A stretch of 35,636 nucleotides of DNA from an uncultured Collinsella sp. (GTDB taxonomy: Bacteria > Actinomycetota > Coriobacteriia > Coriobacteriales > Coriobacteriaceae). The notes under the pieces were generated by a model, which saw nothing but the letters and a program-made list of their open reading frames with translations, was not told the origin of the DNA and did no database searches. The stretch lies in the NCBI GenBank assembly GCA_900541665.1, contig UQKV01000020.1, forward strand, positions 1-35,636, given 5' to 3'. How positions within the stretch are numbered: the first letter of the stretch is position 1; each line of letters begins with the position of its first letter. Of this stretch, positions 1 to 7,094 are shown piece after piece. Made by a program: the position numbers and the translations under genes.

Positions 1-14
1 GTCCTGCGCAAGAC

Positions 15-40
15 GAAGGCCACATTAAGTGGCCTTCTTT
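15..40 (+). terminator. Intrinsic terminator of the gene upstream of the window
   Basis: A perfect 9-bp stem (GAAGGCCAC / GTGGCCTTC) with a 5-nt loop is followed by a short T run. It would end a plus-strand gene lying left of the window. nrdD would be a natural neighbour of nrdG, but that is inference. Confidence 0.75.
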
Positions 41-372
41 GCGTGCGGAACTCATATCGAGCAAAAGCCCAAGCGGCCCTCTCGGCTCAGCCAAGTTGAC
101 GTAGCTGAGATGCAGCATGAGGCCTGCTCACTCCTCGAAGTTCTTAGCGGAAATGAGTTGACTTGCAACAACGCTTTGCTTGCGAAGTCGTTGAGCTGCA
201 ACTCAGTATTTATTAGACCTCGAACCCTATACTCGATGTTCGCTTTGTTCACCGAGTATCGCTCGCGAGGGGTCTGGAGTATATCGTCCCGCCCGCAGTT
301 CTGCAGCGAGCGCAGCGAGCGAAGCTGTTTGAGGACGGGATGATATACTCCAGACCCCCAGAAAGGTTACCT
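41..372. other. Gene-free leader region before nrdG
   Basis: I see no convincing gene in this stretch. A continuous reading frame runs through it (29-343) but has no ribosome binding site and no recognisable composition. It holds a perfect 7-bp inverted repeat, ATACTCG / CGAGTAT (229-235 and 253-259), and then the long hairpin described separately. The region is probably the 5' leader and promoter area of nrdG; I could not fix a -35/-10 pair. Confidence 0.4.
271..356. repeat. Long inverted repeat immediately upstream of nrdG
   Basis: The two 21-nt arms (271-291 and 336-356) are reverse complements except at one position, where a wobble pair forms. The 44-nt loop contains CAGCGAGCG-type direct repeats. 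No T run follows on either strand, so it does not look like a terminator. The right arm ends 4 nt before the GAAAGG ribosome binding site of nrdG, so it could fold in the mRNA leader. Confidence 0.8.
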
Positions 373-954
373 ATGAACTACGCGAACATTAAGTATTTCG
401 ACATTGCTGATGGGGAAGGCGTTCGTACTTCTCTGTTTGTGAGCGGGTGCCGTCGTGGGTGCAAGAATTGCTTTAACTCTGTCGCGTGGGACTTTGCTGC
501 GGGCGAGCCGTTCGATCGTGCCGTCGAGGACAAGATTATCGAGAGCCTCGATCATCCCTTTATTGACGGCCTGACGATTCTGGGCGGCGAGCCTATGGAG
601 CCCGAGAATCAGGCGGGGCTCGTTGAGTTTGTCGAGCGTGTTCGTGCCGCGTATCCTGCGGGGTCAGGAAAAACCATTTGGTGTTTTACCGGCGACGTGC
701 TCGAGGAGCTTATGCCGGGCGGTCGTCACCATACCGAGGCGACGGACCGTATCCTTGCCTGCCTCGATATGTTGGTGGATGGCCCGTTTGTTCAGGATCT
801 GTACGATATCTCATTGCGCTTTAGGGGCTCGAGTAACCAGCGCGTGATTGATATGAACGCCACGCGCGCCCGTGCTGAGCGCGAGGGCGTTGCGCTTTGT
901 GATGCGGTTGAACTTTGGCGTGATGATCCGGTCTATTCGACCCATACTATGTAG
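373..954 (+). CDS. nrdG: Anaerobic ribonucleoside-triphosphate reductase activating protein
   Basis: This is a radical-SAM activase that installs the glycyl radical on the class III ribonucleotide reductase NrdD, for anaerobic dNTP synthesis. The CX3CX2C iron-sulfur motif is at residues 26-33 (CRRGCKNC), preceded by GEGVRTSLFVSGC, and the GGEP motif that helps bind SAM is at 71-74. The length of 193 aa is in the range of the family. The start at 373 is chosen because GAAAGG sits just upstream; an earlier in-frame ATG at 340 lies inside the long hairpin and has no ribosome binding site. nrdD is not in the window and may lie to the left. The leader hairpin may influence expression. Confidence 0.93.
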   Translation: MNYANIKYFDIADGEGVRTSLFVSGCRRGCKNCFNSVAWDFAAGEPFDRAVEDKIIESLDHPFIDGLTILGGEPMEPENQAGLVEFVERVRAAYPAGSGKTIWCFTGDVLEELMPGGRHHTEATDRILACLDMLVDGPFVQDLYDISLRFRGSSNQRVIDMNATRARAEREGVALCDAVELWRDDPVYSTHTM

Positions 955-1020
955 CTTGTGGTCGATGCCGAAGGGCGTGGTACCATAGCGCGAACGTGAA
1001 ATCGGAAAAGTGAGGCCCAG

Positions 1021-1578
1021 ATGGTCGATCAGGAAAAAGTCGAGGCCGCCATTAAGCTGTTGCTTGAGGGCATAGGCGAGGACCCAACTCGTGAGGGCCT
1101 GCTGGAGACCCCGGCGCGCGTTGCCCGTATGTATGGCGAGATCGCCGGCGGTATGGAGCAGAGTGCCGAGGAGCACCTGTCCAAAACCTTTGCCGTCGCT
1201 TCGAACGATTTGGTTATCGAGCGCGACATCACGTTTTACTCGCTGTGCGAGCATCATCTGCTGCCGTTTTATGGCAAGGCTGCGATCGGCTATATCCCTA
1301 ACGGTCGCGTGGCGGGTCTGTCTAAGCTCGCTCGCACGGTTGAAGTCTATGCCCGTCGTCTGCAGCTGCAGGAGCAGCTGTGTGCGCAGGTTGCCGACGC
1401 CCTCATGGATTATCTCGCTCCCCAGGGAGCGATTGTGCTCATGGAGGCTGAGCATATGTGCATGACCATGCGCGGCGTGCAAAAGCCCGGCACCAAGACC
1501 GTGACGCTCGCTCGCCGCGGCGTCTTTGAGACCGATCCCGCGCTCGAGGAGCGGTTCTTTAGGATGCTGGGCCGTTAA
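1021..1578 (+). CDS. folE: GTP cyclohydrolase I
   Basis: Converts GTP to 7,8-dihydroneopterin triphosphate, the first step of tetrahydrofolate synthesis. The 185-residue protein has the canonical zinc ligands Cys76 and His79 in CEHH and Cys147 in HMCMTMRG, plus the GYIPNGRVAGLSKLAR segment typical of the type I enzyme. It begins 66 nt after nrdG, so it may have its own promoter. It is followed after 1 nt by the HD-domain gene and then by folB, which makes a small folate cluster. The folP, folK and folC genes are not in this window. Confidence 0.97.
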   Translation: MVDQEKVEAAIKLLLEGIGEDPTREGLLETPARVARMYGEIAGGMEQSAEEHLSKTFAVASNDLVIERDITFYSLCEHHLLPFYGKAAIGYIPNGRVAGLSKLARTVEVYARRLQLQEQLCAQVADALMDYLAPQGAIVLMEAEHMCMTMRGVQKPGTKTVTLARRGVFETDPALEERFFRMLGR

Positions 1579-1579
1579 C

Positions 1580-2161
1580 ATGAGGGTCGTCAACGACTTT
1601 ACATCGAAGACCGATGAGGGGACGTCGCGTCGCGGCTTTATGGCTTCGGGCCTGGCCCCCTTTGGCGCCATGCCTCGCATTGATTACATTTGTGCCAACG
1701 GGCTGTTCCGTCGGCACCTGGGCAACATTGCACAGTTGGAATCGGGGCGCATCTTCTGCCGCCACGGTATTGACCATCTTCTCGATGTCGCTCGCATTAT
1801 GTGGATCAAGAATCTCGAGGAACAGCTCGAATTTGACCGCGAGGTCATCTATGCCACGGCACTTCTTCACGATATCGGCAAAGATGAACAGTATGAATCG
1901 GGTATATCCCATGATGTTGCAAGCGAACGCGTCGCTGATGCGATTCTCGGCGGCATGCCTGATGATGTGGCGTTTGAGCCGGCCGATGCCGCAGCCATTA
2001 AGACGGCCATTCTGGGCCATCGAAAGCTGCGCGTGAACAGCCAACCGCTTGAGCGTCTGCTCTATGCAGCCGACAAAGCGTCGCGCGCCTGCTTTGCATG
2101 CCCCGCGCGCAATGCTTGCAACTGGAGCGATGATAAAAAGAACCTGTCGATTCGCGTGTAG
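1580..2161 (+). CDS. HD-domain phosphohydrolase of the folate cluster
   Basis: This 193-aa protein has an HD metal-dependent phosphohydrolase domain: a His at residues 62/66 (RHGIDH), the HD pair at 97-98 (LLHDIGK), a further His at 111 and an Asp at 165. A C-terminal cysteine group follows, Cys171, Cys174 and Cys180 (ACFACPARNACNW). Similar HD proteins with this ending occur next to folE in many Clostridia, as I recall. The start at 1580 directly follows the folE stop, which implies translational coupling. By position it could remove phosphate from dihydroneopterin triphosphate, the step between FolE and FolB; this is inference. An in-frame start at 1526 inside folE is less likely. Confidence 0.85.
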   Translation: MRVVNDFTSKTDEGTSRRGFMASGLAPFGAMPRIDYICANGLFRRHLGNIAQLESGRIFCRHGIDHLLDVARIMWIKNLEEQLEFDREVIYATALLHDIGKDEQYESGISHDVASERVADAILGGMPDDVAFEPADAAAIKTAILGHRKLRVNSQPLERLLYAADKASRACFACPARNACNWSDDKKNLSIRV

Positions 2162-2203
2162 TTAGTTGCGCGGTCGGGGTTCTAAACGAAGGAGACGATC
2201 GCG

Positions 2204-2689
2204 ATGAGCAACAAGAAACTGCCCGAGAATGCAACCAAGACTGAAGGCGCCGAGCTCGCCCGCCGTGGAAGGGGCGAAATATCCACTGCAACGGCGGTGC
2301 CCCACGTGAGCTATGACGATCTTCGCCATGCCGATCACATTACCATCGACGGCCTCGAGGTTTTTGCTAACCACGGCGTGTATCCCGAAGAGAACGCGCT
2401 GGGCCAGAAGTTCATCGTGTCCTTGGTGCTCTATGCCGACCTGCGTGCAGCGGGGGAGGACGATAACCTGGGCGCCTCGATTGACTATGGCTCGGTGTGC
2501 CACGATGTCGATGGCTATCTGCGCGAGCATACGTTTAAGCTCATCGAGGCGGCAGCTGAGGGTACGGCCCAGATGCTGCTGCGCCGTTATCCCTCGCTGC
2601 TTGGTGTGCGCATCAAGCTCGATAAGCCTTGGGCGCCCGTCGGTCTTCCCCTGGCAAGCTGCGGTGTCGAGATCGAGCGCGTGCGCTAA
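2204..2689 (+). CDS. folB: Dihydroneopterin aldolase
   Basis: Cleaves 7,8-dihydroneopterin to 6-hydroxymethyl-7,8-dihydropterin and glycolaldehyde in folate synthesis. The core starts around residue 45 with ITIDGLEVFANHGVYPEE, the family signature. It continues with the SIDYGSVC segment, and the catalytic-type lysine lies in IKLDKPWAP. The protein is 161 aa, about 40 longer than usual, because of an N-terminal tail rich in charged residues and without a known domain. GAAGGAG lies 8 nt before the ATG. The gene converges with the metalloprotease gene, with 6 nt between their stops. Confidence 0.93.
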   Translation: MSNKKLPENATKTEGAELARRGRGEISTATAVPHVSYDDLRHADHITIDGLEVFANHGVYPEENALGQKFIVSLVLYADLRAAGEDDNLGASIDYGSVCHDVDGYLREHTFKLIEAAAEGTAQMLLRRYPSLLGVRIKLDKPWAPVGLPLASCGVEIERVR

Positions 2690-2695
2690 CCGGTA

Positions 2696-3472
2696 CTAAT
2701 ATGTCTCTATGGGTGGCTGCTTGAGCCGCTGTGACAGCGCTCTATTGTTGGGGCAGTACGTGTCGAGCAGGGCGTGAAATCGCTGATTGTGGCTTGGCTC
2801 GAGCAAGTGGACGAGCTCGTGGGCGACAACCATGTCGAGGCATTCGACGGGATAGGCGGCAAGTTCTCGTGCGATGCGAACGGCGCCGGATTTGGGCGTG
2901 CATGAGCCCCAACGCGTTTTCATGCTGCGTACGGAAACGCGGGAAACGGCGACACCCATTGCGATTTCGTATGCGTGCACCATATCGCGTAGCGCCGATG
3001 TGACTTCGGACGTATAGAGCTGGTCGATGTGGGCTTGGAGCTCATCGGACGTTAGGCCGTCGAGGATTGCGTGCCGCTTTGCCTGTGGGCTTTCGTCCGA
3101 TTCATCGGTACCCATAAAACTTGCGAAGGTGGCCTGTTTGGGTCGCGGTGCGGGTGATGCAAAGTTGTGATCGAGCGCATCCTGTACCGTGACGGGCTTG
3201 CCCCAAAGTGCAATGATGGACGAGGGACTGAGCGGCTCTCGCGCCGTCGCCTGACGTTGCTCGCGCTGGGCAAGTCGGTTGGCAATCCAGGCACTGTTGC
3301 GCTTTACAAACGCTTCGATGCGCTCGCGGCTGGCGCCGAGCGGTGCACTGGCGTGGACCTCACCACTCGATGTGACGCGTAGGTTGAAGTTCTTGACGCG
3401 CTTTTTGGTAACGACGACGGGGATGGGCGTCCCATCCGGTCGGGATACGGAAATCGTAAACTGCTGCGTCAA
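2696..3472 (-). CDS. YgjP/DUF45-type (M48-like) zinc metalloprotease
   Basis: The C-terminal half carries the DUF45 signature: TRWGSCTPKSG, then the zinc motif HELVHLLEPSHNQRFH (HExxH near residues 218-222 of the shorter form). In this family the two His and a downstream His bind zinc. The exact substrates of these cytoplasmic peptidases are not well known. The frame is open to an ATG at 3535, but that would place the start inside a GC-rich hairpin. I prefer the TTG at 3472, which has GAAGGA 6 nt upstream; an ATG at 3505 is also possible. It lies just downstream of the dipeptidase gene on the same strand. Confidence 0.85.
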   Translation of the reverse strand: MTQQFTISVSRPDGTPIPVVVTKKRVKNFNLRVTSSGEVHASAPLGASRERIEAFVKRNSAWIANRLAQREQRQATAREPLSPSSIIALWGKPVTVQDALDHNFASPAPRPKQATFASFMGTDESDESPQAKRHAILDGLTSDELQAHIDQLYTSEVTSALRDMVHAYEIAMGVAVSRVSVRSMKTRWGSCTPKSGAVRIARELAAYPVECLDMVVAHELVHLLEPSHNQRFHALLDTYCPNNRALSQRLKQPPIETY

Positions 3473-3494
3473 AAGCGGTCCTTCAGATTGGGGA

Positions 3495-3530
3495 CGGGCC
3501 GGCATGTCGACCGTTCGGCATGCCGGCCCG
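3495..3530 (-). terminator. GC-rich hairpin after the dipeptidase gene
   Basis: A perfect 12-bp stem (CGGGCCGGCATG / CATGCCGGCCCG) with a 12-nt loop lies between the dipeptidase stop and the metalloprotease gene. There is no T run after it on the minus strand, so it may only attenuate or stabilise the transcript. Confidence 0.5.
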
Positions 3531-3546
3531 CTCAAGGGATGTGAAA

Positions 3547-4560
3547 TTAATAACGCTCAAAGAAGGCAAGCGCGTTGTCGCTGCAGAGCTTTTGCATCAC
3601 GGTTTTGCCAAAATGCTTGGAAAGCATGTTCTGGAACTCGGGCATCTTGCTGGCATCGGAGAGGAAAGCGGGCACAGTGGCGCCGTCCCAGTCGCCGCCG
3701 AGCGCGATGACGTCCTCGCCGCCCAGGTCGAGCCAGTGCTCGATATGTGCCGCCAGCTGGTCGAAGGTGACGTCTGCGGCGGTCTTGTCGGTTGCGTCGT
3801 TGGAAAGGAACTCGCTGCAGTAGTTGAGGCCGACGATGCCACCCATGTTGCGAATGGTACGGAACTGGTCGTCGGTAAGGTTGCGTTTGGCGCCGCAAAC
3901 CGCACGGGAGTTGGAGTGGCTGGCGACGAAGGGACGCGTGGCGCGGGCGGCGACCTCGTCAAAGCACTCATCGTTGAGGTGGGAGACGTCAAGTACCATG
4001 CCGGCGTGCTCCATCTGCGTAAGCGCCTCGATGCCGGCGGCGGTGAGGCCGGCGTGGGTGTCGTGGCCGCTCGCGAGCGGTCCCTGCGCGTTCCAGCTGA
4101 GTGATGACATGAGTACGCCCAGGCTCTTGAGCACCTCGATCAGCGCGGGGTCTTCGGCAAAGAACGTCGCGTTTTCGATGGTGTGGATGCAAGCGACCTT
4201 GCCGTCCTTGAGCGCAGGGCGAATGTCTGCCGCGCTGCGTACGTTGACCATGCGGTCGTGGTTGAGCATTGCCTGGCCGCTCATGTGCGCCATGATCTGC
4301 GCCTGGAAGCGCGCAGCGTGGGCGGTGGGAATCTCATCGGGGACAAACGTGGCGAAGCACTGTGCCCACGGCGTGTTGCCGATCTTTGCGAGCGAGATGG
4401 CGCAGGCGTTGCCCTCGATGAGGTCGAAATCTTGCGGATGCGTTTCGTCGCCGGGGAAATAACCGTCGGTGCCGGCGGTAAAGCGCAGGTCGAGATCGAG
4501 CGTGGCCCAGCCGATGCGGTCGGCGGTGTCGCAGTGTAGGTCAAATACGGGATATGCCAT
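3547..4560 (-). CDS. Membrane dipeptidase-type peptidase (family M19)
   Basis: A 337-aa binuclear zinc dipeptidase related to renal dipeptidase. It shows the N-terminal HxD (FDLHCDT, His9/Asp11), a bridging-Glu region (CIHTIEN), DVSHL, then SHSNSRAV and a late GGDWDG, in the family order. It has no signal peptide or membrane segment, so it is probably cytoplasmic and acts on dipeptides after uptake. The ATG at 4560 is chosen because GGAGG precedes it by 4 nt; an upstream ATG at 4590 lacks such a site. It diverges from the FKBP gene. Confidence 0.92.
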   Translation of the reverse strand: MAYPVFDLHCDTADRIGWATLDLDLRFTAGTDGYFPGDETHPQDFDLIEGNACAISLAKIGNTPWAQCFATFVPDEIPTAHAARFQAQIMAHMSGQAMLNHDRMVNVRSAADIRPALKDGKVACIHTIENATFFAEDPALIEVLKSLGVLMSSLSWNAQGPLASGHDTHAGLTAAGIEALTQMEHAGMVLDVSHLNDECFDEVAARATRPFVASHSNSRAVCGAKRNLTDDQFRTIRNMGGIVGLNYCSEFLSNDATDKTAADVTFDQLAAHIEHWLDLGGEDVIALGGDWDGATVPAFLSDASKMPEFQNMLSKHFGKTVMQKLCSDNALAFFERY

Positions 4561-4680
4561 GGTTCCTCCGGTTGCAGCGTTTCTTTGCAAACTGTCTTTG
4601 AATTGTATGACTAGGGTATAGTTAGCGCCATATGTTCACGGCGGCCCGCGTTGTGCGCCGCCCTTATCACGGAGGTTACC

Positions 4681-5109
4681 ATGTCCAACCAGGGCAAGAA
4701 GGTCAAGACTCATTATCGCGGCACGCTCGACGACGGCACGCAGTTCGATAGCTCCTACGATCGCGGCGAGCCGCTGGAGTTCACCTGCGGCGCCGGTCAG
4801 ATGATCAAGGGCTTCGACGCCGCCGTGGTCGACATGCAGGTGGGCGAGAAGAAGACCGTGCACATTCCTGCTGCCGATGCCTACGGCGAGCACAACCCCG
4901 AGATGGTCCTGACCTTCCCGGCCGAGCAGGTTCCCAACATCGAGCAGATCGAGAAGGGCATGAAGCTCTTCCTGTCCACGCCGAGCGGTATGCCCGTCCC
5001 CGCCGTCGTCATCGACGTAACGCCTGAGGCCGTGACGCTCGACGCCAACCACGAGCTGGCCGGCAAGGACCTCAACTTTGATATCGAGCTCGTCGAGGTC
5101 GAGGGTTAG
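4681..5109 (+). CDS. FKBP-type peptidyl-prolyl isomerase, SlyD-like
   Basis: A 142-aa protein of the SlyD subgroup. The FKBP fold is split by an inserted-flap region: the N-terminal half has THYRGTLDDGTQFDSSYDRGEPLEF and MIKGFDAAVVDMQVGEKK, then PAADAYGEHNPEMV, the insert (residues about 75-125), and the closing DANHELAGKDLNFDIELVEV. SlyD proteins are isomerases and chaperones and in E. coli also deliver nickel. This protein stops right after the core and lacks the His/Cys-rich tail, so a nickel role is not supported by sequence. GGAGG precedes the ATG. It is followed after 3 nt by the UreE-like gene. Confidence 0.93.
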   Translation: MSNQGKKVKTHYRGTLDDGTQFDSSYDRGEPLEFTCGAGQMIKGFDAAVVDMQVGEKKTVHIPAADAYGEHNPEMVLTFPAEQVPNIEQIEKGMKLFLSTPSGMPVPAVVIDVTPEAVTLDANHELAGKDLNFDIELVEVEG

Positions 5110-5112
5110 AGT

Positions 5113-5691
5113 ATGCCTGAACGCTTGGTTTCGACGACATGCTTGGGAAATCTCAACGATCCGTCCTATGAACTCCTGCTTCGCCGGGAGCTGGGCGGTG
5201 TCTTTGGGGTCGATGAGCTACTACTCGATTGGGACCAGGCCGATGCCCGCACATTTGTGGGCGTGACGGAGCTGGGGCGTACGGTCGATATTCGGCTGGG
5301 CGCTGCCGATGGCGATCGCCTTGCCGACGGCGACGTGCTCGCCATTGACCGTTCGGGCATGGTGCCCGTGGCGGTTGTCGTGCGCCTGCGCAGTGCCGAG
5401 GTTTATTTGGTCGAAGTTGACCGCATGGACCCGATTGCGCTCGCGCATGCGTGCTGGGAGATCGGCAATATGCATACGCCGCTTTTCCGAGGCGATTCGG
5501 ACGAGCATACCGTGCGCATGTATACGCCGGTGCAGCCTGTTTTGGGCCGCATGCTCCGGGGCGTCGAGGGCGTTCGGCTCTCGGTGGTTACCCGTGAACT
5601 CGATTCGGACCGGCGCTTTGCGTCGAATGCGGCGGATGCCGTTGTGAGTATGGCTCCAGACTTTACGATCGTAAAGAAGGCGCGCGGTTAA
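5113..5691 (+). CDS. UreE-like protein (urease accessory fold) without urease genes
   Basis: This 192-aa protein resembles UreE, the homodimeric nickel chaperone of urease. The best match is the C-terminal domain: ALAHACWEIGNMHTPLF corresponds to the family LGNRHxP segment, and PVLGRMLRGVEGV to the DHVLxxML helix. The His of that helix, which binds nickel at the dimer interface in characterised UreE proteins, is replaced here by Pro, and there is no His-rich tail. No urease genes are in the window. It starts 3 nt after the SlyD-like gene, so the two are translated together. A protein-folding or other metal role is possible; the assignment rests on motif matching only. Confidence 0.7.
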   Translation: MPERLVSTTCLGNLNDPSYELLLRRELGGVFGVDELLLDWDQADARTFVGVTELGRTVDIRLGAADGDRLADGDVLAIDRSGMVPVAVVVRLRSAEVYLVEVDRMDPIALAHACWEIGNMHTPLFRGDSDEHTVRMYTPVQPVLGRMLRGVEGVRLSVVTRELDSDRRFASNAADAVVSMAPDFTIVKKARG

Positions 5692-5704
5692 CGTGCGTAT
5701 AAGT

Positions 5705-5745
5705 AAGACGGACTTTGAGAGGCAACTATTCAAAGTCCGTCTTTC
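5705..5745 (+). terminator. Terminator-like hairpin after the FKBP/UreE-like operon
   Basis: A perfect 14-bp stem (AAGACGGACTTTGA / TCAAAGTCCGTCTT) with an 11-nt loop starts 14 nt after the stop codon. The T tract after it is weak (TCTGTT). Confidence 0.7.
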
Positions 5746-5774
5746 TGTTGATGAGATGCTGTGGGGGAAAGCAT

Positions 5775-6572
5775 ATGGGTCTTGAAGGAATCAAGCTGAT
5801 TGCATGCGATTTGGACGGCACGTTGCTGCATCCGGGGGAGCGCGAGCCGCGTTCCGAGGCCTTTGAGCTCATCGATGAGCTGCATCGTCGCGGTATCGTG
5901 TTTATGCCGGCGAGCGGCCGTCAATATGCGAGCTTGCGCTATCTGTTTGCCCCGGTGGCCGATGAGCTCGCCTATGTATGCGAAAACGGAGCCCTGGTGA
6001 TGAGCGAGGGACGTGCCGTTGTCAAGCGTTCCATGGAGCGTAGCCTTGCTATGGATATCGCGAATGCCGTGGTTGCGTATCCCCATGCCGACGTGACCCT
6101 TTCGTGTGAGGGGCACCTCTACACCATGAGCGGCAACGATGCGTTCGTCGATCATTTGCGCTATGAGGTCCACTGCGATGTGGCGGTGGTCGACCGCCCC
6201 GAGGACATCGACGAGGACGTCATTAAGATTGCCTTCCAGACGCCCGAGGCGGAGCAGTCGGCGGCGTTGGAGTATTTCGAGCGCCACTTTAGCGATCGAG
6301 TCGATGTCATGACATCGGGAACCGAATGGACGGACTTTATCGGCTTTGATTCGGGTAAGGGTTCCGCGCTTGCCGATTATGGTCGTGTCTTGGGTATTTC
6401 GCCCGATGAGATGATGGCGTTTGGCGATAACGAAAACGATCGCGACATGCTCAACGTCGTGGGCCATCCCTATCTGATGGAGAACTGCAACCCCACCATG
6501 CGCGACATCAACGACCGCGTCCGTTACGTGCGCACGGTCGAAGAGGAACTGCGCCGTCTGCTCGCCGAGTAG
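5775..6572 (+). CDS. Cof-type HAD-superfamily phosphatase
   Basis: A 265-aa type IIB HAD hydrolase. Motif I is CDLDGTLL near residue 11 (nucleophile Asp and acid/base Asp). Motif II is the Ser of PASGRQ, motif III is a lysine in DSGKGSAL, and motif IV is FGDNENDRDML. The middle part is the C2 cap domain. Such proteins dephosphorylate sugar phosphates, nucleotides or flavin precursors, and the substrate cannot be read from the sequence. The ATG at 5775 follows GGGGGAAA; an upstream ATG at 5715 lies inside the preceding hairpin and is rejected. It is convergent with the PerR-type gene. Confidence 0.93.
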   Translation: MGLEGIKLIACDLDGTLLHPGEREPRSEAFELIDELHRRGIVFMPASGRQYASLRYLFAPVADELAYVCENGALVMSEGRAVVKRSMERSLAMDIANAVVAYPHADVTLSCEGHLYTMSGNDAFVDHLRYEVHCDVAVVDRPEDIDEDVIKIAFQTPEAEQSAALEYFERHFSDRVDVMTSGTEWTDFIGFDSGKGSALADYGRVLGISPDEMMAFGDNENDRDMLNVVGHPYLMENCNPTMRDINDRVRYVRTVEEELRRLLAE

Positions 6573-6578
6573 GTTTTC

Positions 6579-6642
6579 GGGACATACCTAGAAATCTATT
6601 TTTTGCTGCAAAGTGCGAAAAGGTGGATTTAAGGCATGTCCC
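6579..6642. repeat. Imperfect long inverted repeat between convergent genes
   Basis: GGGACATACCTAGAAATC (6579-6596) is nearly the reverse complement of GATTTAAGGCATGTCCC (6626-6642), with one mismatch and one bulge. The loop is about 29 nt and contains a run of six T. It may serve both convergent genes (HAD and PerR-type) as a terminator, but the T run lies inside the loop and not after the stem. Confidence 0.6.
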
Positions 6643-6648
6643 AAACAT

Positions 6649-7029
6649 TTACCGGCAGTCGGGGCAGAGACCCTCGAAGATGGTGTAGTGCGACGTGACG
6701 TGCCAGTCGATTTGCTCGGATGCCTTGGCGTCGAGCTGGGCATCGAAGGGGAGCGGTACGTCGATGACGCGGCTGCACGAGGTGCAGATGATATGTGCGT
6801 GCGGCTCGATGGTGCGATCGAAGCGACTCCCGCCCGGCGTCTTGATCGAGAGGATTTCTCCGGCATCTGCCAAGAGATTGAGGTTGCGGTAGACCGTGCC
6901 ACGGCTGATCTTGTCATCCTGTTCGCGCACGGCGTTGTAGATTTCGTCGGCGGTGGGATGGTTATAGCTTTGGCGCACGGCGTCAAGAACCAGCTTTCGC
7001 TGTTTGGTATTCCTTCTTTGCACCGCCAT
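6649..7029 (-). CDS. PerR-type Fur-family metalloregulator
   Basis: A 126-aa winged-helix repressor. The residues fit PerR spacing very well: His24, Asp71, His77, His79 and Asp90 match the Fe/Mn site of B. subtilis PerR (His37, Asp85, His91, His93, Asp104), and Cys82, Cys85, Cys122 and Cys125 form the structural zinc site. An Asp, not a Glu, at position 90 argues for PerR and against Fur. PerR senses peroxide by metal-catalysed His oxidation and derepresses oxidative-stress genes, which would suit a strict anaerobe. It lies downstream of the acylphosphatase gene on the same strand, with a palindrome between them that may serve autoregulation. Confidence 0.88.
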   Translation of the reverse strand: MAVQRRNTKQRKLVLDAVRQSYNHPTADEIYNAVREQDDKISRGTVYRNLNLLADAGEILSIKTPGGSRFDRTIEPHAHIICTSCSRVIDVPLPFDAQLDAKASEQIDWHVTSHYTIFEGLCPDCR

Positions 7030-7077
7030 GCGCCTCGCCTCTTTTCTATCAACGGTCGTAGGTAAATGATACCGTAT

Positions 7078-7094
7078 TTAGTACACAATACTAA
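7078..7094 (-). promoter_or_regulatory. Palindrome upstream of the PerR-type gene, possible operator
   Basis: TTAGTA-N5-TACTAA is a perfect 6-5-6 dyad about 50 nt upstream of the PerR-type start, overlapping the acylphosphatase stop. It is AT-rich like Per boxes (7-1-7 in B. subtilis) but has a different spacing, so assignment to PerR is inference. Confidence 0.4.

Noticed and set aside
29..343. 104-codon open frame before nrdG on the plus strand
   Set aside because: No ribosome binding site, the frame crosses the terminator stem and both arms of the long hairpin, and its composition is unlike the neighbouring genes.
956..986. Promoter of folE (TTGTGG and TACCAT)
   Set aside because: The hexamers are weak and 19 nt apart, so I could not support it.
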